From positions 1-64,000 of the forward strand of contig CAXBBL010000004.1 of NCBI GenBank assembly GCA_963974215.1: a stretch of 64,000 nucleotides of DNA, in the 5' to 3' direction. This stretch comes from Croceimicrobium sp963974215 (GTDB lineage: Bacteria > Bacteroidota > Bacteroidia > Flavobacteriales > Schleiferiaceae). Shown piece after piece: positions 16,880-25,902 of this stretch. The number at the start of each line of letters is the position of its first letter. Position 1 is the stretch's first letter. Both the position numbers and the translations under genes were made by a program. The notes below the pieces were generated by a model that was not told the DNA's origin, ran no database searches, and saw nothing but the letters and a program-made list of their open reading frames with translations.

Positions 16880-19800
16880 TTAATCAGAATCTTTGAAGTA
16901 AAAAGATAGAAGCATTCCAAAATTATCGAGTGGCTCTAACTTTAATTTACCACCATAGTTATGTAGTTGGCTCTTAATAAGTTCTATGCTTTCTAAGAAA
17001 CTGAAAAGCAAATTAGGCGGTCTAGTCAAACTTTTCTTTTTCTTCTTTTTTAATCCCAGAGGTAACTGCAGTTCTATTATACGGTAAGAAGCATCTTTAC
17101 GCGTAGTAATAAATAGGTCAAATGCTTCTGAGCTAGTTTCGGCTAAGGCTTGAGCAAAAAGTGTATATAAGCTATCTTCTAAATAGACAGGAAAATAAGG
17201 CACCGTAAAGTTAGGATCTCCTTGATATTCAATATTGGCAAGCTTCACAATTATTTCACGTGCTAATAGTCTTTTGGCCTTCTCTACAAATTCGGCTACG
17301 TTTAAGTCTTCTAAATTTTGTTGAGCTGGACTTTCGGTATATAAGATAGACTGAAAATTCGCTAAGGACGTGCTGAGGCTGTGAGTGGTCTGCGTTAAAA
17401 TTTGCACGAGTTCATTTTGAATGAGGCTATTATGACTATTCTTCAGTTCCTTAGTTAAAGATTCTATGTTTTGACAATGCGCCAAAAAGCTATGCGAGCT
17501 AATGTGGGCAAATGATTTCAGTCGATGATTTTGCTCGTTAATTAATTTTAAATTTTGCTCAATCTGCTTATTCTGCTTGCGTTTATTAGAGATGTCTAAT
17601 GCCACGAAGATATAGTTCTGCAATATCCCTTCTGCATTGTAAACTGGCGTAATGTTTAAATCGAGCCAAAACTTGCGTCCCATTTTATGCTTGCCCTTAC
17701 GCTCTAATTTTAAAGCTTCACCTTTTACTAATTCGGCCTCTAATTTCTGCGCGACCTTTCGCGTAAATAGTTTGCCAGTAATTATTTCGTTAGTCGTTTC
17801 TTGCAGCGTATAGCCACTAAGGCTTTCAAAACTTTTATTAACCCAAACTACCGCGAGTTTTTCATCGGTAATGATAACCGCATTTTCGGTTTTATTGGCC
17901 ACCATAGAAAGTCTACGTAGTTCCTCTTCATTTTGGTGTTCCTTTTCAATATCACGTATATTAATGAAGGCTTTCAGTCCTTGATTAGTGTTTTCTATTT
18001 TACCATTTGCCTCCACCCACCGGGTTGAGCCATCTTTGTGAAGGCCTCTAAAAATGGAACGGGTTACCTTACCAATTTCGCCGTCGGCCTCTGAGTAGGC
18101 CTTAATAACGGACTCGTGATCATCGGGGTGAATTAGATCAAAATTGTGCAGGCCAATTACCTCTGAGGGCTGATAGCCCAAGAGCTTGATAATATTAGGA
18201 GAAACATATTCATAGATAGACTGCTCATTTAGAGTAACGAAAACATCACTTGACTTTTCAATATAACTTCTAAAGCGGTTTTCGGCAGCTTTTAAGGCAG
18301 CACTAGATTCTATTATGGGCGATAGATCTAAAATATGCATCCAAGCGCTACTTTCGTTATTTTCCTCTTCAATGGTAAAGGAAGAGAGCGCCACCTTGAT
18401 AATACTTTGATCTTTACGGATAAAGTCTAACTGAAAGCTTCTAGCGCCTTCACTTTTATTAAGGGCATTTATTTCTTTATAAAATAGCTCTTTATTATCC
18501 TCTGGGATTAGCTCTAAGAGTGACATTTTCAGTAGCTCTTCGCGACGATAGCCTAAAATATTCAGTAAGGCCTGGTTGCAGTCTAAGCAAAGAAAGTCTT
18601 CCATTCTAATGAGAGAAACACCAATTAAAGACTCTTCAAAAAGTCGTCGAAACTTTTCTTCTCCTTTGCTTAATTGGTTTTCAAATGCCTTAGTATCAGT
18701 AATGTCGTGCATTGCTCCTATGAGACGATAAACCTTGCCCTGCTCATCTTTTAAAGCATATCCGCGATCCTCGATGGCTGCTAACTTTCCGTCCTTAGTT
18801 TTAAAGTCGTATCGCGAAGACCAGAAATCATCTCCCTCTTTAAAGACCGAATCAAAACTTTTATTTACCAAACGATGGAATTTCTTGGGAATTTTAGCCA
18901 TCCATTTATCAATGGTATTTAACTCTTCTGCATTCCAGCCGAAAACGTCTTCTACATTTTCACCCCAATGAATAAGACGGGAATCTAAATCGAGATCCCA
19001 AAGCACGTCTTTGGAAGCTCTGCTTGCTAATTCAAAGCGCAGATTACCTTCTTCTAATTCAAGGCGGCTGATTTTTTCGGCATTAATATCTCTGATACTA
19101 GAAACTATACCGTCAATACCAGGAGTATTGCGCCGATCGGCAACAATTACTTCTATCCAAATATAGCTTCCATTTTTATGACGAATACGGTGTTGTACAA
19201 TGGTCCTTTCTTTTAAAGAAGCGCGCACCAAAGCAATTTCGGGATGACTTTTAATTGCATCTTCCGGCAGGGTGAAATCGGCAGTATCTAATCCAATTAA
19301 CTCTTCGGGTTTATAACCCGTAAGGCGAGTAATACCTGGGCTAGCGTATTTTATAATGCGCGAAGCGTCAGATATTAGTATAGCATCGAAGCTCTCTTCT
19401 AATAAGCTGGTAAAGGCGTTTACATTGGCTTTGTAGCTCTCCTCTAATTGGCTTTTTTCGGGCCATAAATTAAAGGTAAATGCTTGGTGTACTTGGGGAT
19501 TTTTTTTACTCCTGGTTTTAGTAACGTAAACTCTAAATACATCCACTTTTTTAGTAGAACGGAAACTCAGCCATCTATCGACGCGGTTTAGTTCTAGTAA
19601 ACCATCCAAGGGTTCAAATGATTTTAACTCTCCGAAACGAAACTTAAGAGGAATTTCAGAAAAGTGTTTGATTTGAGGTCCCACCGGAAGGTTAAAAAAG
19701 GAGAAAATACATTTATCCTTGTAAAGGATAGTTCCCTCTTCATCACATATTAAATGCAATTGTCGCGGTTCATCAATACTGTTGCTATTGAGTTGCAAAA

Positions 19801-20119
19801 GATAGGGATGAAGCAAGTCAAGAATTAATTTATCATCGTGCTTGGCCAAACAGTAGCTTGCTTCTTGGAATAATTTAGGAGGCGGGCTTTGCTCTTCACT
19901 ACAAACCAAAATCAGTTTGTAATTTTTATGTCGCAAGGTTTGATAGTCCTCAAAGTATTTTTGGTCGAGCAGAATAACCAGTTCAGTTAACTCACTGAGG
20001 TCTTGTGGAATTTCATCTATGTGTTTTACCTCAGAATAATGCGTTTTTGGAATAGTTTGGATGGGCACACCAAAGTTTACAATCCAAAAGGGAGGAACGC
20101 TATTTTTCGACAATTTCAC
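16880..20119 (-). CDS. Multi-PAS sensor with degenerate kinase end
   Basis: A 1079-aa cytosolic sensor. Five PAS domains can be recognised by their start and YxSP / LxGYxxxE motifs: SFDAILISDASRIIKYASPG, DVLWDLDLDSRLIHWGENV, LIGVSLIRMEDFLCLDCNQA, DVFVTLNEQSIYEYVSPN and NAVIITDEKLAVVWVNKSF. Residues 1-110 may be a pseudo-receiver. Near the C-terminus, FAHISSHSFLAHCQNIE resembles the phospho-acceptor helix, but no clear ATPase N-box or GxGLGL box follows, and a K6 run occurs in LGLKKKKKKSL. The start is GTG immediately after the stop of the response regulator. Signalling may rely on PAS outputs or a partner kinase. Confidence 0.78.
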   Translation of the reverse strand: MKLSKNSVPPFWIVNFGVPIQTIPKTHYSEVKHIDEIPQDLSELTELVILLDQKYFEDYQTLRHKNYKLILVCSEEQSPPPKLFQEASYCLAKHDDKLILDLLHPYLLQLNSNSIDEPRQLHLICDEEGTILYKDKCIFSFFNLPVGPQIKHFSEIPLKFRFGELKSFEPLDGLLELNRVDRWLSFRSTKKVDVFRVYVTKTRSKKNPQVHQAFTFNLWPEKSQLEESYKANVNAFTSLLEESFDAILISDASRIIKYASPGITRLTGYKPEELIGLDTADFTLPEDAIKSHPEIALVRASLKERTIVQHRIRHKNGSYIWIEVIVADRRNTPGIDGIVSSIRDINAEKISRLELEEGNLRFELASRASKDVLWDLDLDSRLIHWGENVEDVFGWNAEELNTIDKWMAKIPKKFHRLVNKSFDSVFKEGDDFWSSRYDFKTKDGKLAAIEDRGYALKDEQGKVYRLIGAMHDITDTKAFENQLSKGEEKFRRLFEESLIGVSLIRMEDFLCLDCNQALLNILGYRREELLKMSLLELIPEDNKELFYKEINALNKSEGARSFQLDFIRKDQSIIKVALSSFTIEEENNESSAWMHILDLSPIIESSAALKAAENRFRSYIEKSSDVFVTLNEQSIYEYVSPNIIKLLGYQPSEVIGLHNFDLIHPDDHESVIKAYSEADGEIGKVTRSIFRGLHKDGSTRWVEANGKIENTNQGLKAFINIRDIEKEHQNEEELRRLSMVANKTENAVIITDEKLAVVWVNKSFESLSGYTLQETTNEIITGKLFTRKVAQKLEAELVKGEALKLERKGKHKMGRKFWLDLNITPVYNAEGILQNYIFVALDISNKRKQNKQIEQNLKLINEQNHRLKSFAHISSHSFLAHCQNIESLTKELKNSHNSLIQNELVQILTQTTHSLSTSLANFQSILYTESPAQQNLEDLNVAEFVEKAKRLLAREIIVKLANIEYQGDPNFTVPYFPVYLEDSLYTLFAQALAETSSEAFDLFITTRKDASYRIIELQLPLGLKKKKKKSLTRPPNLLFSFLESIELIKSQLHNYGGKLKLEPLDNFGMLLSFYFKDSD

Positions 20120-20524
20120 TTAAGAGGCATACCGTTTTAAATCTTCTTTTAAGACGGCGAGGTCTAGTGGCTTTTTAAGGAAGGAAATGACGTTGGTATA
20201 AGGCTTAGCTTGATCGCGATCTTCTTGGTCGATAGAGGAGGTTAAAATGGCAACAGTAGGCAAGGGTAGCTTTTCTCGCAAATGCTTGCCTATCGACTCT
20301 AAAAATGTCCATCCATCCATTACCGGCATGTTTAAATCTAGAAGAATTAAGTCAGGCTGAGCAACTTGTCCATCTATATTTAGATAGGCATTTAAGGCAT
20401 CCTCACCATTTTCGAACTCAAATATAGTAGTACTAAACTTTTCTTTTTGTAAACGTTTTTTGATTAAGAGACGAGCAATTAAATCATCATCTACAATCCA
20501 TACACAATTCAAGTCCTCAGCCAT
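20120..20524 (-). CDS. Stand-alone CheY-like response regulator
   Basis: 134 aa, a single receiver domain. The acidic triplet is in VDDD (residues 11-14), the phospho-acceptor in LILLDLNMPVMDGW, the Thr/Ser in AILTSS and the Lys in SFLKKPL. It has no output domain, so it works by protein contacts or phosphorelay. Its stop directly abuts the start of the multi-PAS sensor (TAAGTG), which makes the two a likely pair. It is separated from dnaA by 68 bp containing nested dyads. Confidence 0.88.
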   Translation of the reverse strand: MAEDLNCVWIVDDDLIARLLIKKRLQKEKFSTTIFEFENGEDALNAYLNIDGQVAQPDLILLDLNMPVMDGWTFLESIGKHLREKLPLPTVAILTSSIDQEDRDQAKPYTNVISFLKKPLDLAVLKEDLKRYAS

Positions 20525-20539
20525 TTCTCAAGGTGGATT

Positions 20540-20581
20540 ATTTTGAATGAAATTACTAAATTTAGTTAAGACATTCAAAAT
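20540..20581. promoter_or_regulatory. Nested inverted repeats between dnaA and the response regulator
   Basis: The outer arms ATTTTGAATG (20540-20549) and CATTCAAAAT (20572-20581) are perfect 10-bp complements. Centred between them is a perfect 12-bp palindrome ACTAAATTTAGT (20555-20566). No T-run follows on the minus strand, so it is not a standard terminator. It may be an operator or an RNA hairpin in the leader of the response regulator gene. Confidence 0.5.
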
Positions 20582-20592
20582 AGTTTGGGACA

Positions 20593-22023
20593 TTACTTAA
20601 GCGTCAATTTTTTCCGCAAATCATCAACGTAGGTGCGAAATCTTTTATCGGTTTCTGTGAGGTTATTTACCGTTCTACACGCATGTAATACTGTAGCATG
20701 ATCTTTGTTTCCGCACTGAGCACCAATACTTGCTAAAGAGTTTTTGGTTAGCTGTTTAGAAAAATACATGGCCAGTTGACGAGCTTGAACGATTTCTCTT
20801 TTACGTGTTTTAGACTTTAAGAGTTCAATTGGCATATCGAAATAGTCGCAAATCACTTTTTGAATATAGTCGATACTTATCTCACGCGTTGTATTCTTAA
20901 CAAACTTATCAATCATTTGCTTAGCCAACTCAACGGTGATTTTCTTCTTGTTTAAAGAAGACTGGGCTAAAAGTGAAATCAATGCTCCTTCTAATTCACG
21001 CACATTAGAGTTGATGCTGTAGGCTAAGTATTCAATCACATCCACAGGCATTTCTACCCCGTCGTTGTATAGTTTCTGGTTTAAGATCGCAATACGGGTT
21101 TCTAGATCGGGTACCTGTAAATCTGCACTTAAACCCCATTTAAAGCGCGACAGTAATCTTTGCTCCATACCCTGTAAGTCCACTGGAGCACGATCGGAGG
21201 TTAAAATAACCTGTTTGCTATGTTGATGAAGGTGATTAAAGACTTCAAAAAAGGCGCTCTGGGTACCTTCTTTACCAGCAAATGAATGAACGTCATCTAC
21301 AATTAGCACATCAATCATTTGATAGAAATGTAAAAAGTCATTCTTATTGTTGGTGCGTACAGCTTCAATAAATTGTTGTTGAAACTTTTCAGCAGAAACG
21401 TACAGGACGGTTTTTTCGGGGTAACGATCTTTAATTTCGATACCAATAGAATGGGCTAAGTGCGTTTTACCTAAACCATTACCACCATATAGTAATAGCG
21501 GATTAAAAGAAGTGCCACCGGGCTTTTTAGAAACTGCAAAACCAGCTGATCGTGCTAAACGATTACAATCGCCTTCTACAAAATTGTCGAAGGTATAGTT
21601 AGGGTTTAACTGAGACTCAACGTGAACTTTGCGTAGGCCAGGAATAATGAAAGGGTTTTTAACACTGTTCTCACCAATCTCTAGCGGCATGTTGATTTTT
21701 GGGTTCTTGATGCTACCGCGGTTGCTACTCGGTATTTTAACCGTAATCGGGTTAGTATTACCATAGGTGTTTTCCATCACGATGCTATAGACCAACTTGG
21801 CATCTTCACCCAATTCTTTGCTAATTGCACTTTTTAACAACTTAATGTAGTTTTCTTCCAACCATTCGTAGAAGAACTTACTTGGTACCTGAATACTGAG
21901 TACCTTATCCTTAAGTTTTAGTGGCTTGATAGGCAAAAACCAAGTTTTAAAGCTTTGAGATGAGATATTATCTTTTATGTATATGAGACAATTATCCCAA
22001 ACCGTTTTTGCAGTCAATTCCAT
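20593..22023 (-). CDS. dnaA: Chromosomal replication initiator DnaA
   Basis: Binds DnaA boxes and opens the replication origin. The 476-aa length and all four domains fit: domain I (TVWDNCLIYIKDNISSQSFKTWFLP), a linker, the AAA+ core with Walker A GGNGLGKT (180-187) and Walker B LIVDDVH plus the sensor region LLSRFKWGL, and the C-terminal DNA-binding signature DHATVLHACRTV. No cluster of DnaA boxes is visible in the 232-bp upstream spacer, so the origin need not be here. Confidence 0.97.
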   Translation of the reverse strand: MELTAKTVWDNCLIYIKDNISSQSFKTWFLPIKPLKLKDKVLSIQVPSKFFYEWLEENYIKLLKSAISKELGEDAKLVYSIVMENTYGNTNPITVKIPSSNRGSIKNPKINMPLEIGENSVKNPFIIPGLRKVHVESQLNPNYTFDNFVEGDCNRLARSAGFAVSKKPGGTSFNPLLLYGGNGLGKTHLAHSIGIEIKDRYPEKTVLYVSAEKFQQQFIEAVRTNNKNDFLHFYQMIDVLIVDDVHSFAGKEGTQSAFFEVFNHLHQHSKQVILTSDRAPVDLQGMEQRLLSRFKWGLSADLQVPDLETRIAILNQKLYNDGVEMPVDVIEYLAYSINSNVRELEGALISLLAQSSLNKKKITVELAKQMIDKFVKNTTREISIDYIQKVICDYFDMPIELLKSKTRKREIVQARQLAMYFSKQLTKNSLASIGAQCGNKDHATVLHACRTVNNLTETDKRFRTYVDDLRKKLTLK

Positions 22024-22255
22024 TCTTACACCTGAATTTTTTAATTACTTCCCTATTAATTACCCCTCAATCTGCACTTTTGGCGGCAATGCGCACCCTC
22101 CCTTTTCGGCATACAAAAGTGTGGAGAAAAAAGTGATAAAAAAAATGAAATTGGTATTGACTATCTAGTTTATTTGTCGGACATTAAGCAAGGCATTATA
22201 GCGCTGTATCCCGCATTAGACGGGCGAAAGAACCTAATAATCAAGGTCTAAGAAA

Positions 22256-22675
22256 ATGTATTTTTCAGAAACAAAACTTCGTGTTCGATATGCAGAAACC
22301 GACCAAATGTCGGTTGTATATTATGGTAATTATCCCCAATATTTTGAGGTGGCAAGGGTTGAAGCCTTGAGAGCCTTAGGTTTAAGTTATAAAAAAATGG
22401 AGGAGGAAGGAGTTATGCTTCCTGTTTTGAAGTTGGAAGTGAAATATATTGCTCCGGCGAGGTATGATGATTTGTTACGTATCAAAACTTGTATCGCTGA
22501 AATCCCCAAAACTAGAATTGCTTTTGAGCACGAGATTTATAATGAAGACGGTAAATTATTAACCCTTGGGAAGGTGGAACTAGTTTTTGTTGATATAAAA
22601 AGTGGGAAACCTTGTCGGGCTCCCCACTCTTTGGTAAATACTATGGAATCTGAGTTTAGTTCCGGAAAACCTTAA
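22256..22675 (+). CDS. YbgC/4HBT-family acyl-CoA thioesterase
   Basis: A 139-aa hotdog-fold protein. The N-terminal signature VRYAETDQMSVVYYGNYPQYFEVARVE contains the family's catalytic Asp (ETDQM) and the YxNYPxYFE stretch. It would hydrolyse short or medium acyl-CoAs in the cytoplasm. It is divergent from dnaA, a frequent Bacteroidota arrangement. Its final 20 bp overlap the 3' end of the convergent metalloprotease gene. Confidence 0.87.
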   Translation: MYFSETKLRVRYAETDQMSVVYYGNYPQYFEVARVEALRALGLSYKKMEEEGVMLPVLKLEVKYIAPARYDDLLRIKTCIAEIPKTRIAFEHEIYNEDGKLLTLGKVELVFVDIKSGKPCRAPHSLVNTMESEFSSGKP

Positions 22676-24419
22676 AGGTCTCGCTCGAGTAATTTCCCTC
22701 CACTCTAATTAGATATAATCCAGTTTTAAGACTGGGTGCAAGCAATTCACTTTCCTTGCCGCTAAGAGCTCCTGATTGAATTATTTTTCCGTCTAAACTT
22801 AAGATTTGGTAGGCTTTGAGTCTTTCGGTACTTGTAATAAATAAGCTTCCGCCTGAAGCGAAGGCAAAGCTATTGTACACTGAAATGCTGCTATTTGTTA
22901 TCGGGGATTCGTTCAGGCTAAAATTATTTGCTAAAACATTTCTTCTTACAAATGCATCTCTGATTATATTGTAATTGACGCCATTGTTTAAAATTTGATC
23001 AGCATTAAGAACCATCAAAGCGAAATCGCGGTAGGTACTGCTGTTTTGCAAACTAAAAAAAGCTTCTAAAACAATTTGATCGCTAGTGGCTCGAGAAGTA
23101 TTGAAAAGAATCTCGCGTAAGCAACTCACCATTAAGTCGGTGTTGGTATAAATATTCCCAGTAAAGCTTAGGTTTTGATAATTTTTAGTACTAGTTGCCT
23201 CGCGGCCAGGCCAAAACACATTATGACCATCCCAATTAAAAATACGATCGGTTTGGTTGCTGGTGTACTTGGTTGAATAGCTTAAAGCGAGATAATCGCA
23301 TAAAGCTTCTTCCATACCTGCACGTTCATTAATGCGATTGGTGTTAGCAGCGGCACCGAAAACTACCGCATGACCATATTCATGAATTACCACATCTATG
23401 TCCTCTGCATCATCAACACCACCTTCACCCATGTAAATTTTCCAGTCACTACTGCTAAAAAAACTTTGGTCGGCATCACTAATGGCGTGCACATCTATTT
23501 GAATTTGATTACCAGGAATTGAGCTGAAGCCCAAACTATCTATATAGTTTTTAAAAATAGATAAATGCGCAAAAGCATTCACGTCTTCAAAGCCATCTTG
23601 ATCGCGGGTAAGATTGAAGTTAGGACTCGTTTGCGTAAGCGGAGCAATAGAAGGGGAGCTGAAATCGGCAATCATAAGATCGGCATTTTGCAAGCGGAAA
23701 GAACCATTGCTATAATCGGCTTTAAAAGTGATATTTTGTCTTTCTAAGTCGAGTAGCGGCACGGGACCATCGTTATTATCCACATACAATCCGCCGTAAT
23801 TTACATTAGCGGTACTAAGCGGATCGGGCGCAAAAACATTCGCCGTACAAGTACTATCCACGCCTTGGAAATACAATCTTTGATCTTCTAAAACCAAAAT
23901 CTCCTCGTCAGCACTAACTAATACATAATGCAAACCGTCTTGACCAAAAAAGTCGGTACGAAGTGCTTTAAAATTGCTGCTTTGATTAGCCCAATAAATA
24001 GGTTCGCTTGTAAAGCGGTCGGCTTTCAAATCCCCTTTAAGCATTTCTAAATCGATACCCGAGCTAAAATCACCCAAATAATTAGTACTTAGAATGGGAT
24101 ATTGAACGGTGGCGAATCCATTAGGATAATCATGTACCACCGCTTTTTGGCCGTAAAAAGGAATATTATCTTTTTCTATTTGGTAGTAAAAGTGTGTCCC
24201 ACCGGCACTTTTTAAAACTTTAGTGGGCTTAAAATTAATGTCTACATGGGCCATTTTTTCTTCCAAAAGAGCAAGACCTGACTCCTGCTCATCTAGGGAA
24301 ACCGAAACATAAAGTGGTGCCTGATGAAGGCCTGTGAAACTGCTTTCCTGTTTAGTGTTTTGCGCACTCAAAGCGAAGCTAATGCTTAAAAGAGCGATTA
24401 AGAATGATCGTTTTCTCAT
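22656..24419 (-). CDS. Secreted zinc metalloprotease with type IX sorting domain
   Basis: A 587-aa extracellular gluzincin. The signal peptide (residues 1-20) is followed by an FTP-like propeptide (about 30-110, VLKSAGGTHFYYQIEKDNIPFYGQ). The active site is HEYGH (346-350) with the downstream Glu in GMEEALCDYLAL; fungalysin (M36)-like proteins share this layout. The last 75 residues form a type A T9SS sorting domain (YQILSLDGKIIQSG, then LKTGLYLIRVEGNYSSETFKVFRN). The gene starts an envelope/export pair with the next frame, overlapping it by 4 bp. Confidence 0.85.
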   Translation of the reverse strand: MRKRSFLIALLSISFALSAQNTKQESSFTGLHQAPLYVSVSLDEQESGLALLEEKMAHVDINFKPTKVLKSAGGTHFYYQIEKDNIPFYGQKAVVHDYPNGFATVQYPILSTNYLGDFSSGIDLEMLKGDLKADRFTSEPIYWANQSSNFKALRTDFFGQDGLHYVLVSADEEILVLEDQRLYFQGVDSTCTANVFAPDPLSTANVNYGGLYVDNNDGPVPLLDLERQNITFKADYSNGSFRLQNADLMIADFSSPSIAPLTQTSPNFNLTRDQDGFEDVNAFAHLSIFKNYIDSLGFSSIPGNQIQIDVHAISDADQSFFSSSDWKIYMGEGGVDDAEDIDVVIHEYGHAVVFGAAANTNRINERAGMEEALCDYLALSYSTKYTSNQTDRIFNWDGHNVFWPGREATSTKNYQNLSFTGNIYTNTDLMVSCLREILFNTSRATSDQIVLEAFFSLQNSSTYRDFALMVLNADQILNNGVNYNIIRDAFVRRNVLANNFSLNESPITNSSISVYNSFAFASGGSLFITSTERLKAYQILSLDGKIIQSGALSGKESELLAPSLKTGLYLIRVEGNYSSETFKVFRN

Positions 24420-25039
24420 GGGGTAATTTCCTTTAATTCACCTTGATAGAGGTTTTTTATTTGTTCTTGAGCGATATTTAATTTGCTTTCGCGGCAACGT
24501 AAAACATAGCCAGCATCCTTATCCATCGTTTCTGAAACAATTTCAAATAAACTCTGGTGTAGAATATTCATTACTTCTGCCATGGCAGAGTAAGGAAAGC
24601 GTAATTCGTAATATTGGTATAAATATATGTCAATTCTTTGGCAGTTTTGTAAAGCTTCAACTGCAGATTCACGATAAGCGTTTATTAGCCCTGGTACGCC
24701 CAATTTGGTGCCGCCAAAATAGCGCACGACGATTACTGCAACATCCCAAAGTTCGGCACTCATAATTGCATTAAAAATTGGCGTTCCCGCCGAATGGGCA
24801 GGTTCGCCATCATCATTAATACGAACCTCTGGTTTCTTGGGTTGGAAGCGATAAGCATAGCAAAAATGCCGAGCATCGTGATACTGCGTTCTCAATTCCT
24901 CTAAAAAACTTTGAAAATCTTCTAGACTTTTTACGCATCTAGCGAAAGCGAAAAACTTGGAGCCTTTATCTTTAAAAAGTGCTTCGCCTGTAGTGCTAAT
25001 GCTTTGATAATGATCGCCTTCTATTGCTTCTTGAATCAT
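24416..25039 (-). CDS. YigZ/IMPACT family protein
   Basis: 207 aa. The UPF0029 N-domain signature is clear: SKFFAFARCVKSLEDF, HDARHFCYAYRF, then RINDDGEPAHSAGTPIFNAI and VVIVVRYFGGTKLGVPGLINAYRESA. A short ferredoxin-like C-domain follows. Function in bacteria is poorly defined; relatives bind ribosomes or regulate translation. It overlaps both neighbours by 4 bp, so the ribD, DMT transporter, YigZ and protease genes form one minus-strand unit. Confidence 0.9.
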   Translation of the reverse strand: MIQEAIEGDHYQSISTTGEALFKDKGSKFFAFARCVKSLEDFQSFLEELRTQYHDARHFCYAYRFQPKKPEVRINDDGEPAHSAGTPIFNAIMSAELWDVAVIVVRYFGGTKLGVPGLINAYRESAVEALQNCQRIDIYLYQYYELRFPYSAMAEVMNILHQSLFEIVSETMDKDAGYVLRCRESKLNIAQEQIKNLYQGELKEITP

Positions 25040-25902
25040 AAAACTACAGTTATTAGCAAGATAGAAATAATGGCGAGAATAATCCCCGCGATATTAATGG
25101 GACTCAGCTTTTCTTTAAAGGCAAAATAGCCTAAGAGTGATGACAGGGCCACGATACCCACATTATTAATCGCAAAAAGGCTTGAGCTTTCCATGCCCGG
25201 GCTGTCGAGCGCGCGTAAGAGGAAATAAATGCTGCCGTAGTTGGGAACACCCAGGGCAATGCCGCCTAAAAGTGCTTTAAATTGCAGTGGCACCCGCATT
25301 TTAAAATAACGGTAAATTATAGCGACGATTCCGAAAATAGCGGCGAAACCGAAAATACTACTGGCAAACCAGGCTTGATCTTCGGCGGGAACTAGCTCTT
25401 GTTGATTGTATTTTAAAAAGGAATCGAGAAAGCCTGAGCCGAGAAAGAGGAGTATTGGTAAAATTATGGAAAGGGGATTGGACTTGATTCTTGCGGGCTT
25501 GTAGGTGGACATCCATACCGCTAAAAGGGCTAGAATTATAGCACTGATTTTTAAGGCCGAGGCACTTTCATTGTAATAGAATATGCCAAAACTTATGGGA
25601 ACCATAACTGACATTTTCACGGCGATACTAACGGTGGTAAGTCCGAAATTCTGACTCACCCAAGCCATTAAGTTAAAGAGGGTAATAAAGAGAAAACCTA
25701 GGAGCAATACGGAGTTAAGCCAGGGTTGTTCCAAAACAGACACAAGTGGTTTCGAAAACCCCATCTGGGCTTGACCAATACTGAATGCCACGAGGTAATT
25801 AACCAGAATCGCTTGAAGGTTATCGATCGAAAATTTCTTGAGGTAGGTGAAAACCACAAAAATTAAAATGGAGCTACAGATGCTCAGTAAAATCCAAATC
25901 AT
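25036..25902 (-). CDS. EamA/DMT-family transporter
   Basis: 288 aa with about ten hydrophobic helices in two EamA halves, typical of drug/metabolite transporters in the inner membrane. Recognisable segments are GFLFITLFNLMAWVSQNFGL in the first half and SSSLFAINNVGIVALSSLLGYFAFKEKLS, close to the C-terminal EamA consensus. The substrate cannot be told. It sits between ribD and yigZ with 4-bp overlaps on both sides. Confidence 0.85.
   Translation of the reverse strand: MIWILLSICSSILIFVVFTYLKKFSIDNLQAILVNYLVAFSIGQAQMGFSKPLVSVLEQPWLNSVLLLGFLFITLFNLMAWVSQNFGLTTVSIAVKMSVMVPISFGIFYYNESASALKISAIILALLAVWMSTYKPARIKSNPLSIILPILLFLGSGFLDSFLKYNQQELVPAEDQAWFASSIFGFAAIFGIVAIIYRYFKMRVPLQFKALLGGIALGVPNYGSIYFLLRALDSPGMESSSLFAINNVGIVALSSLLGYFAFKEKLSPINIAGIILAIISILLITVVL

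Noticed and set aside
22024..22255. Possible replication origin beside dnaA
   Set aside because: The spacer is AT-rich and has one TGTGGA word, but no group of DnaA boxes. dnaA and oriC are often apart in Bacteroidota.
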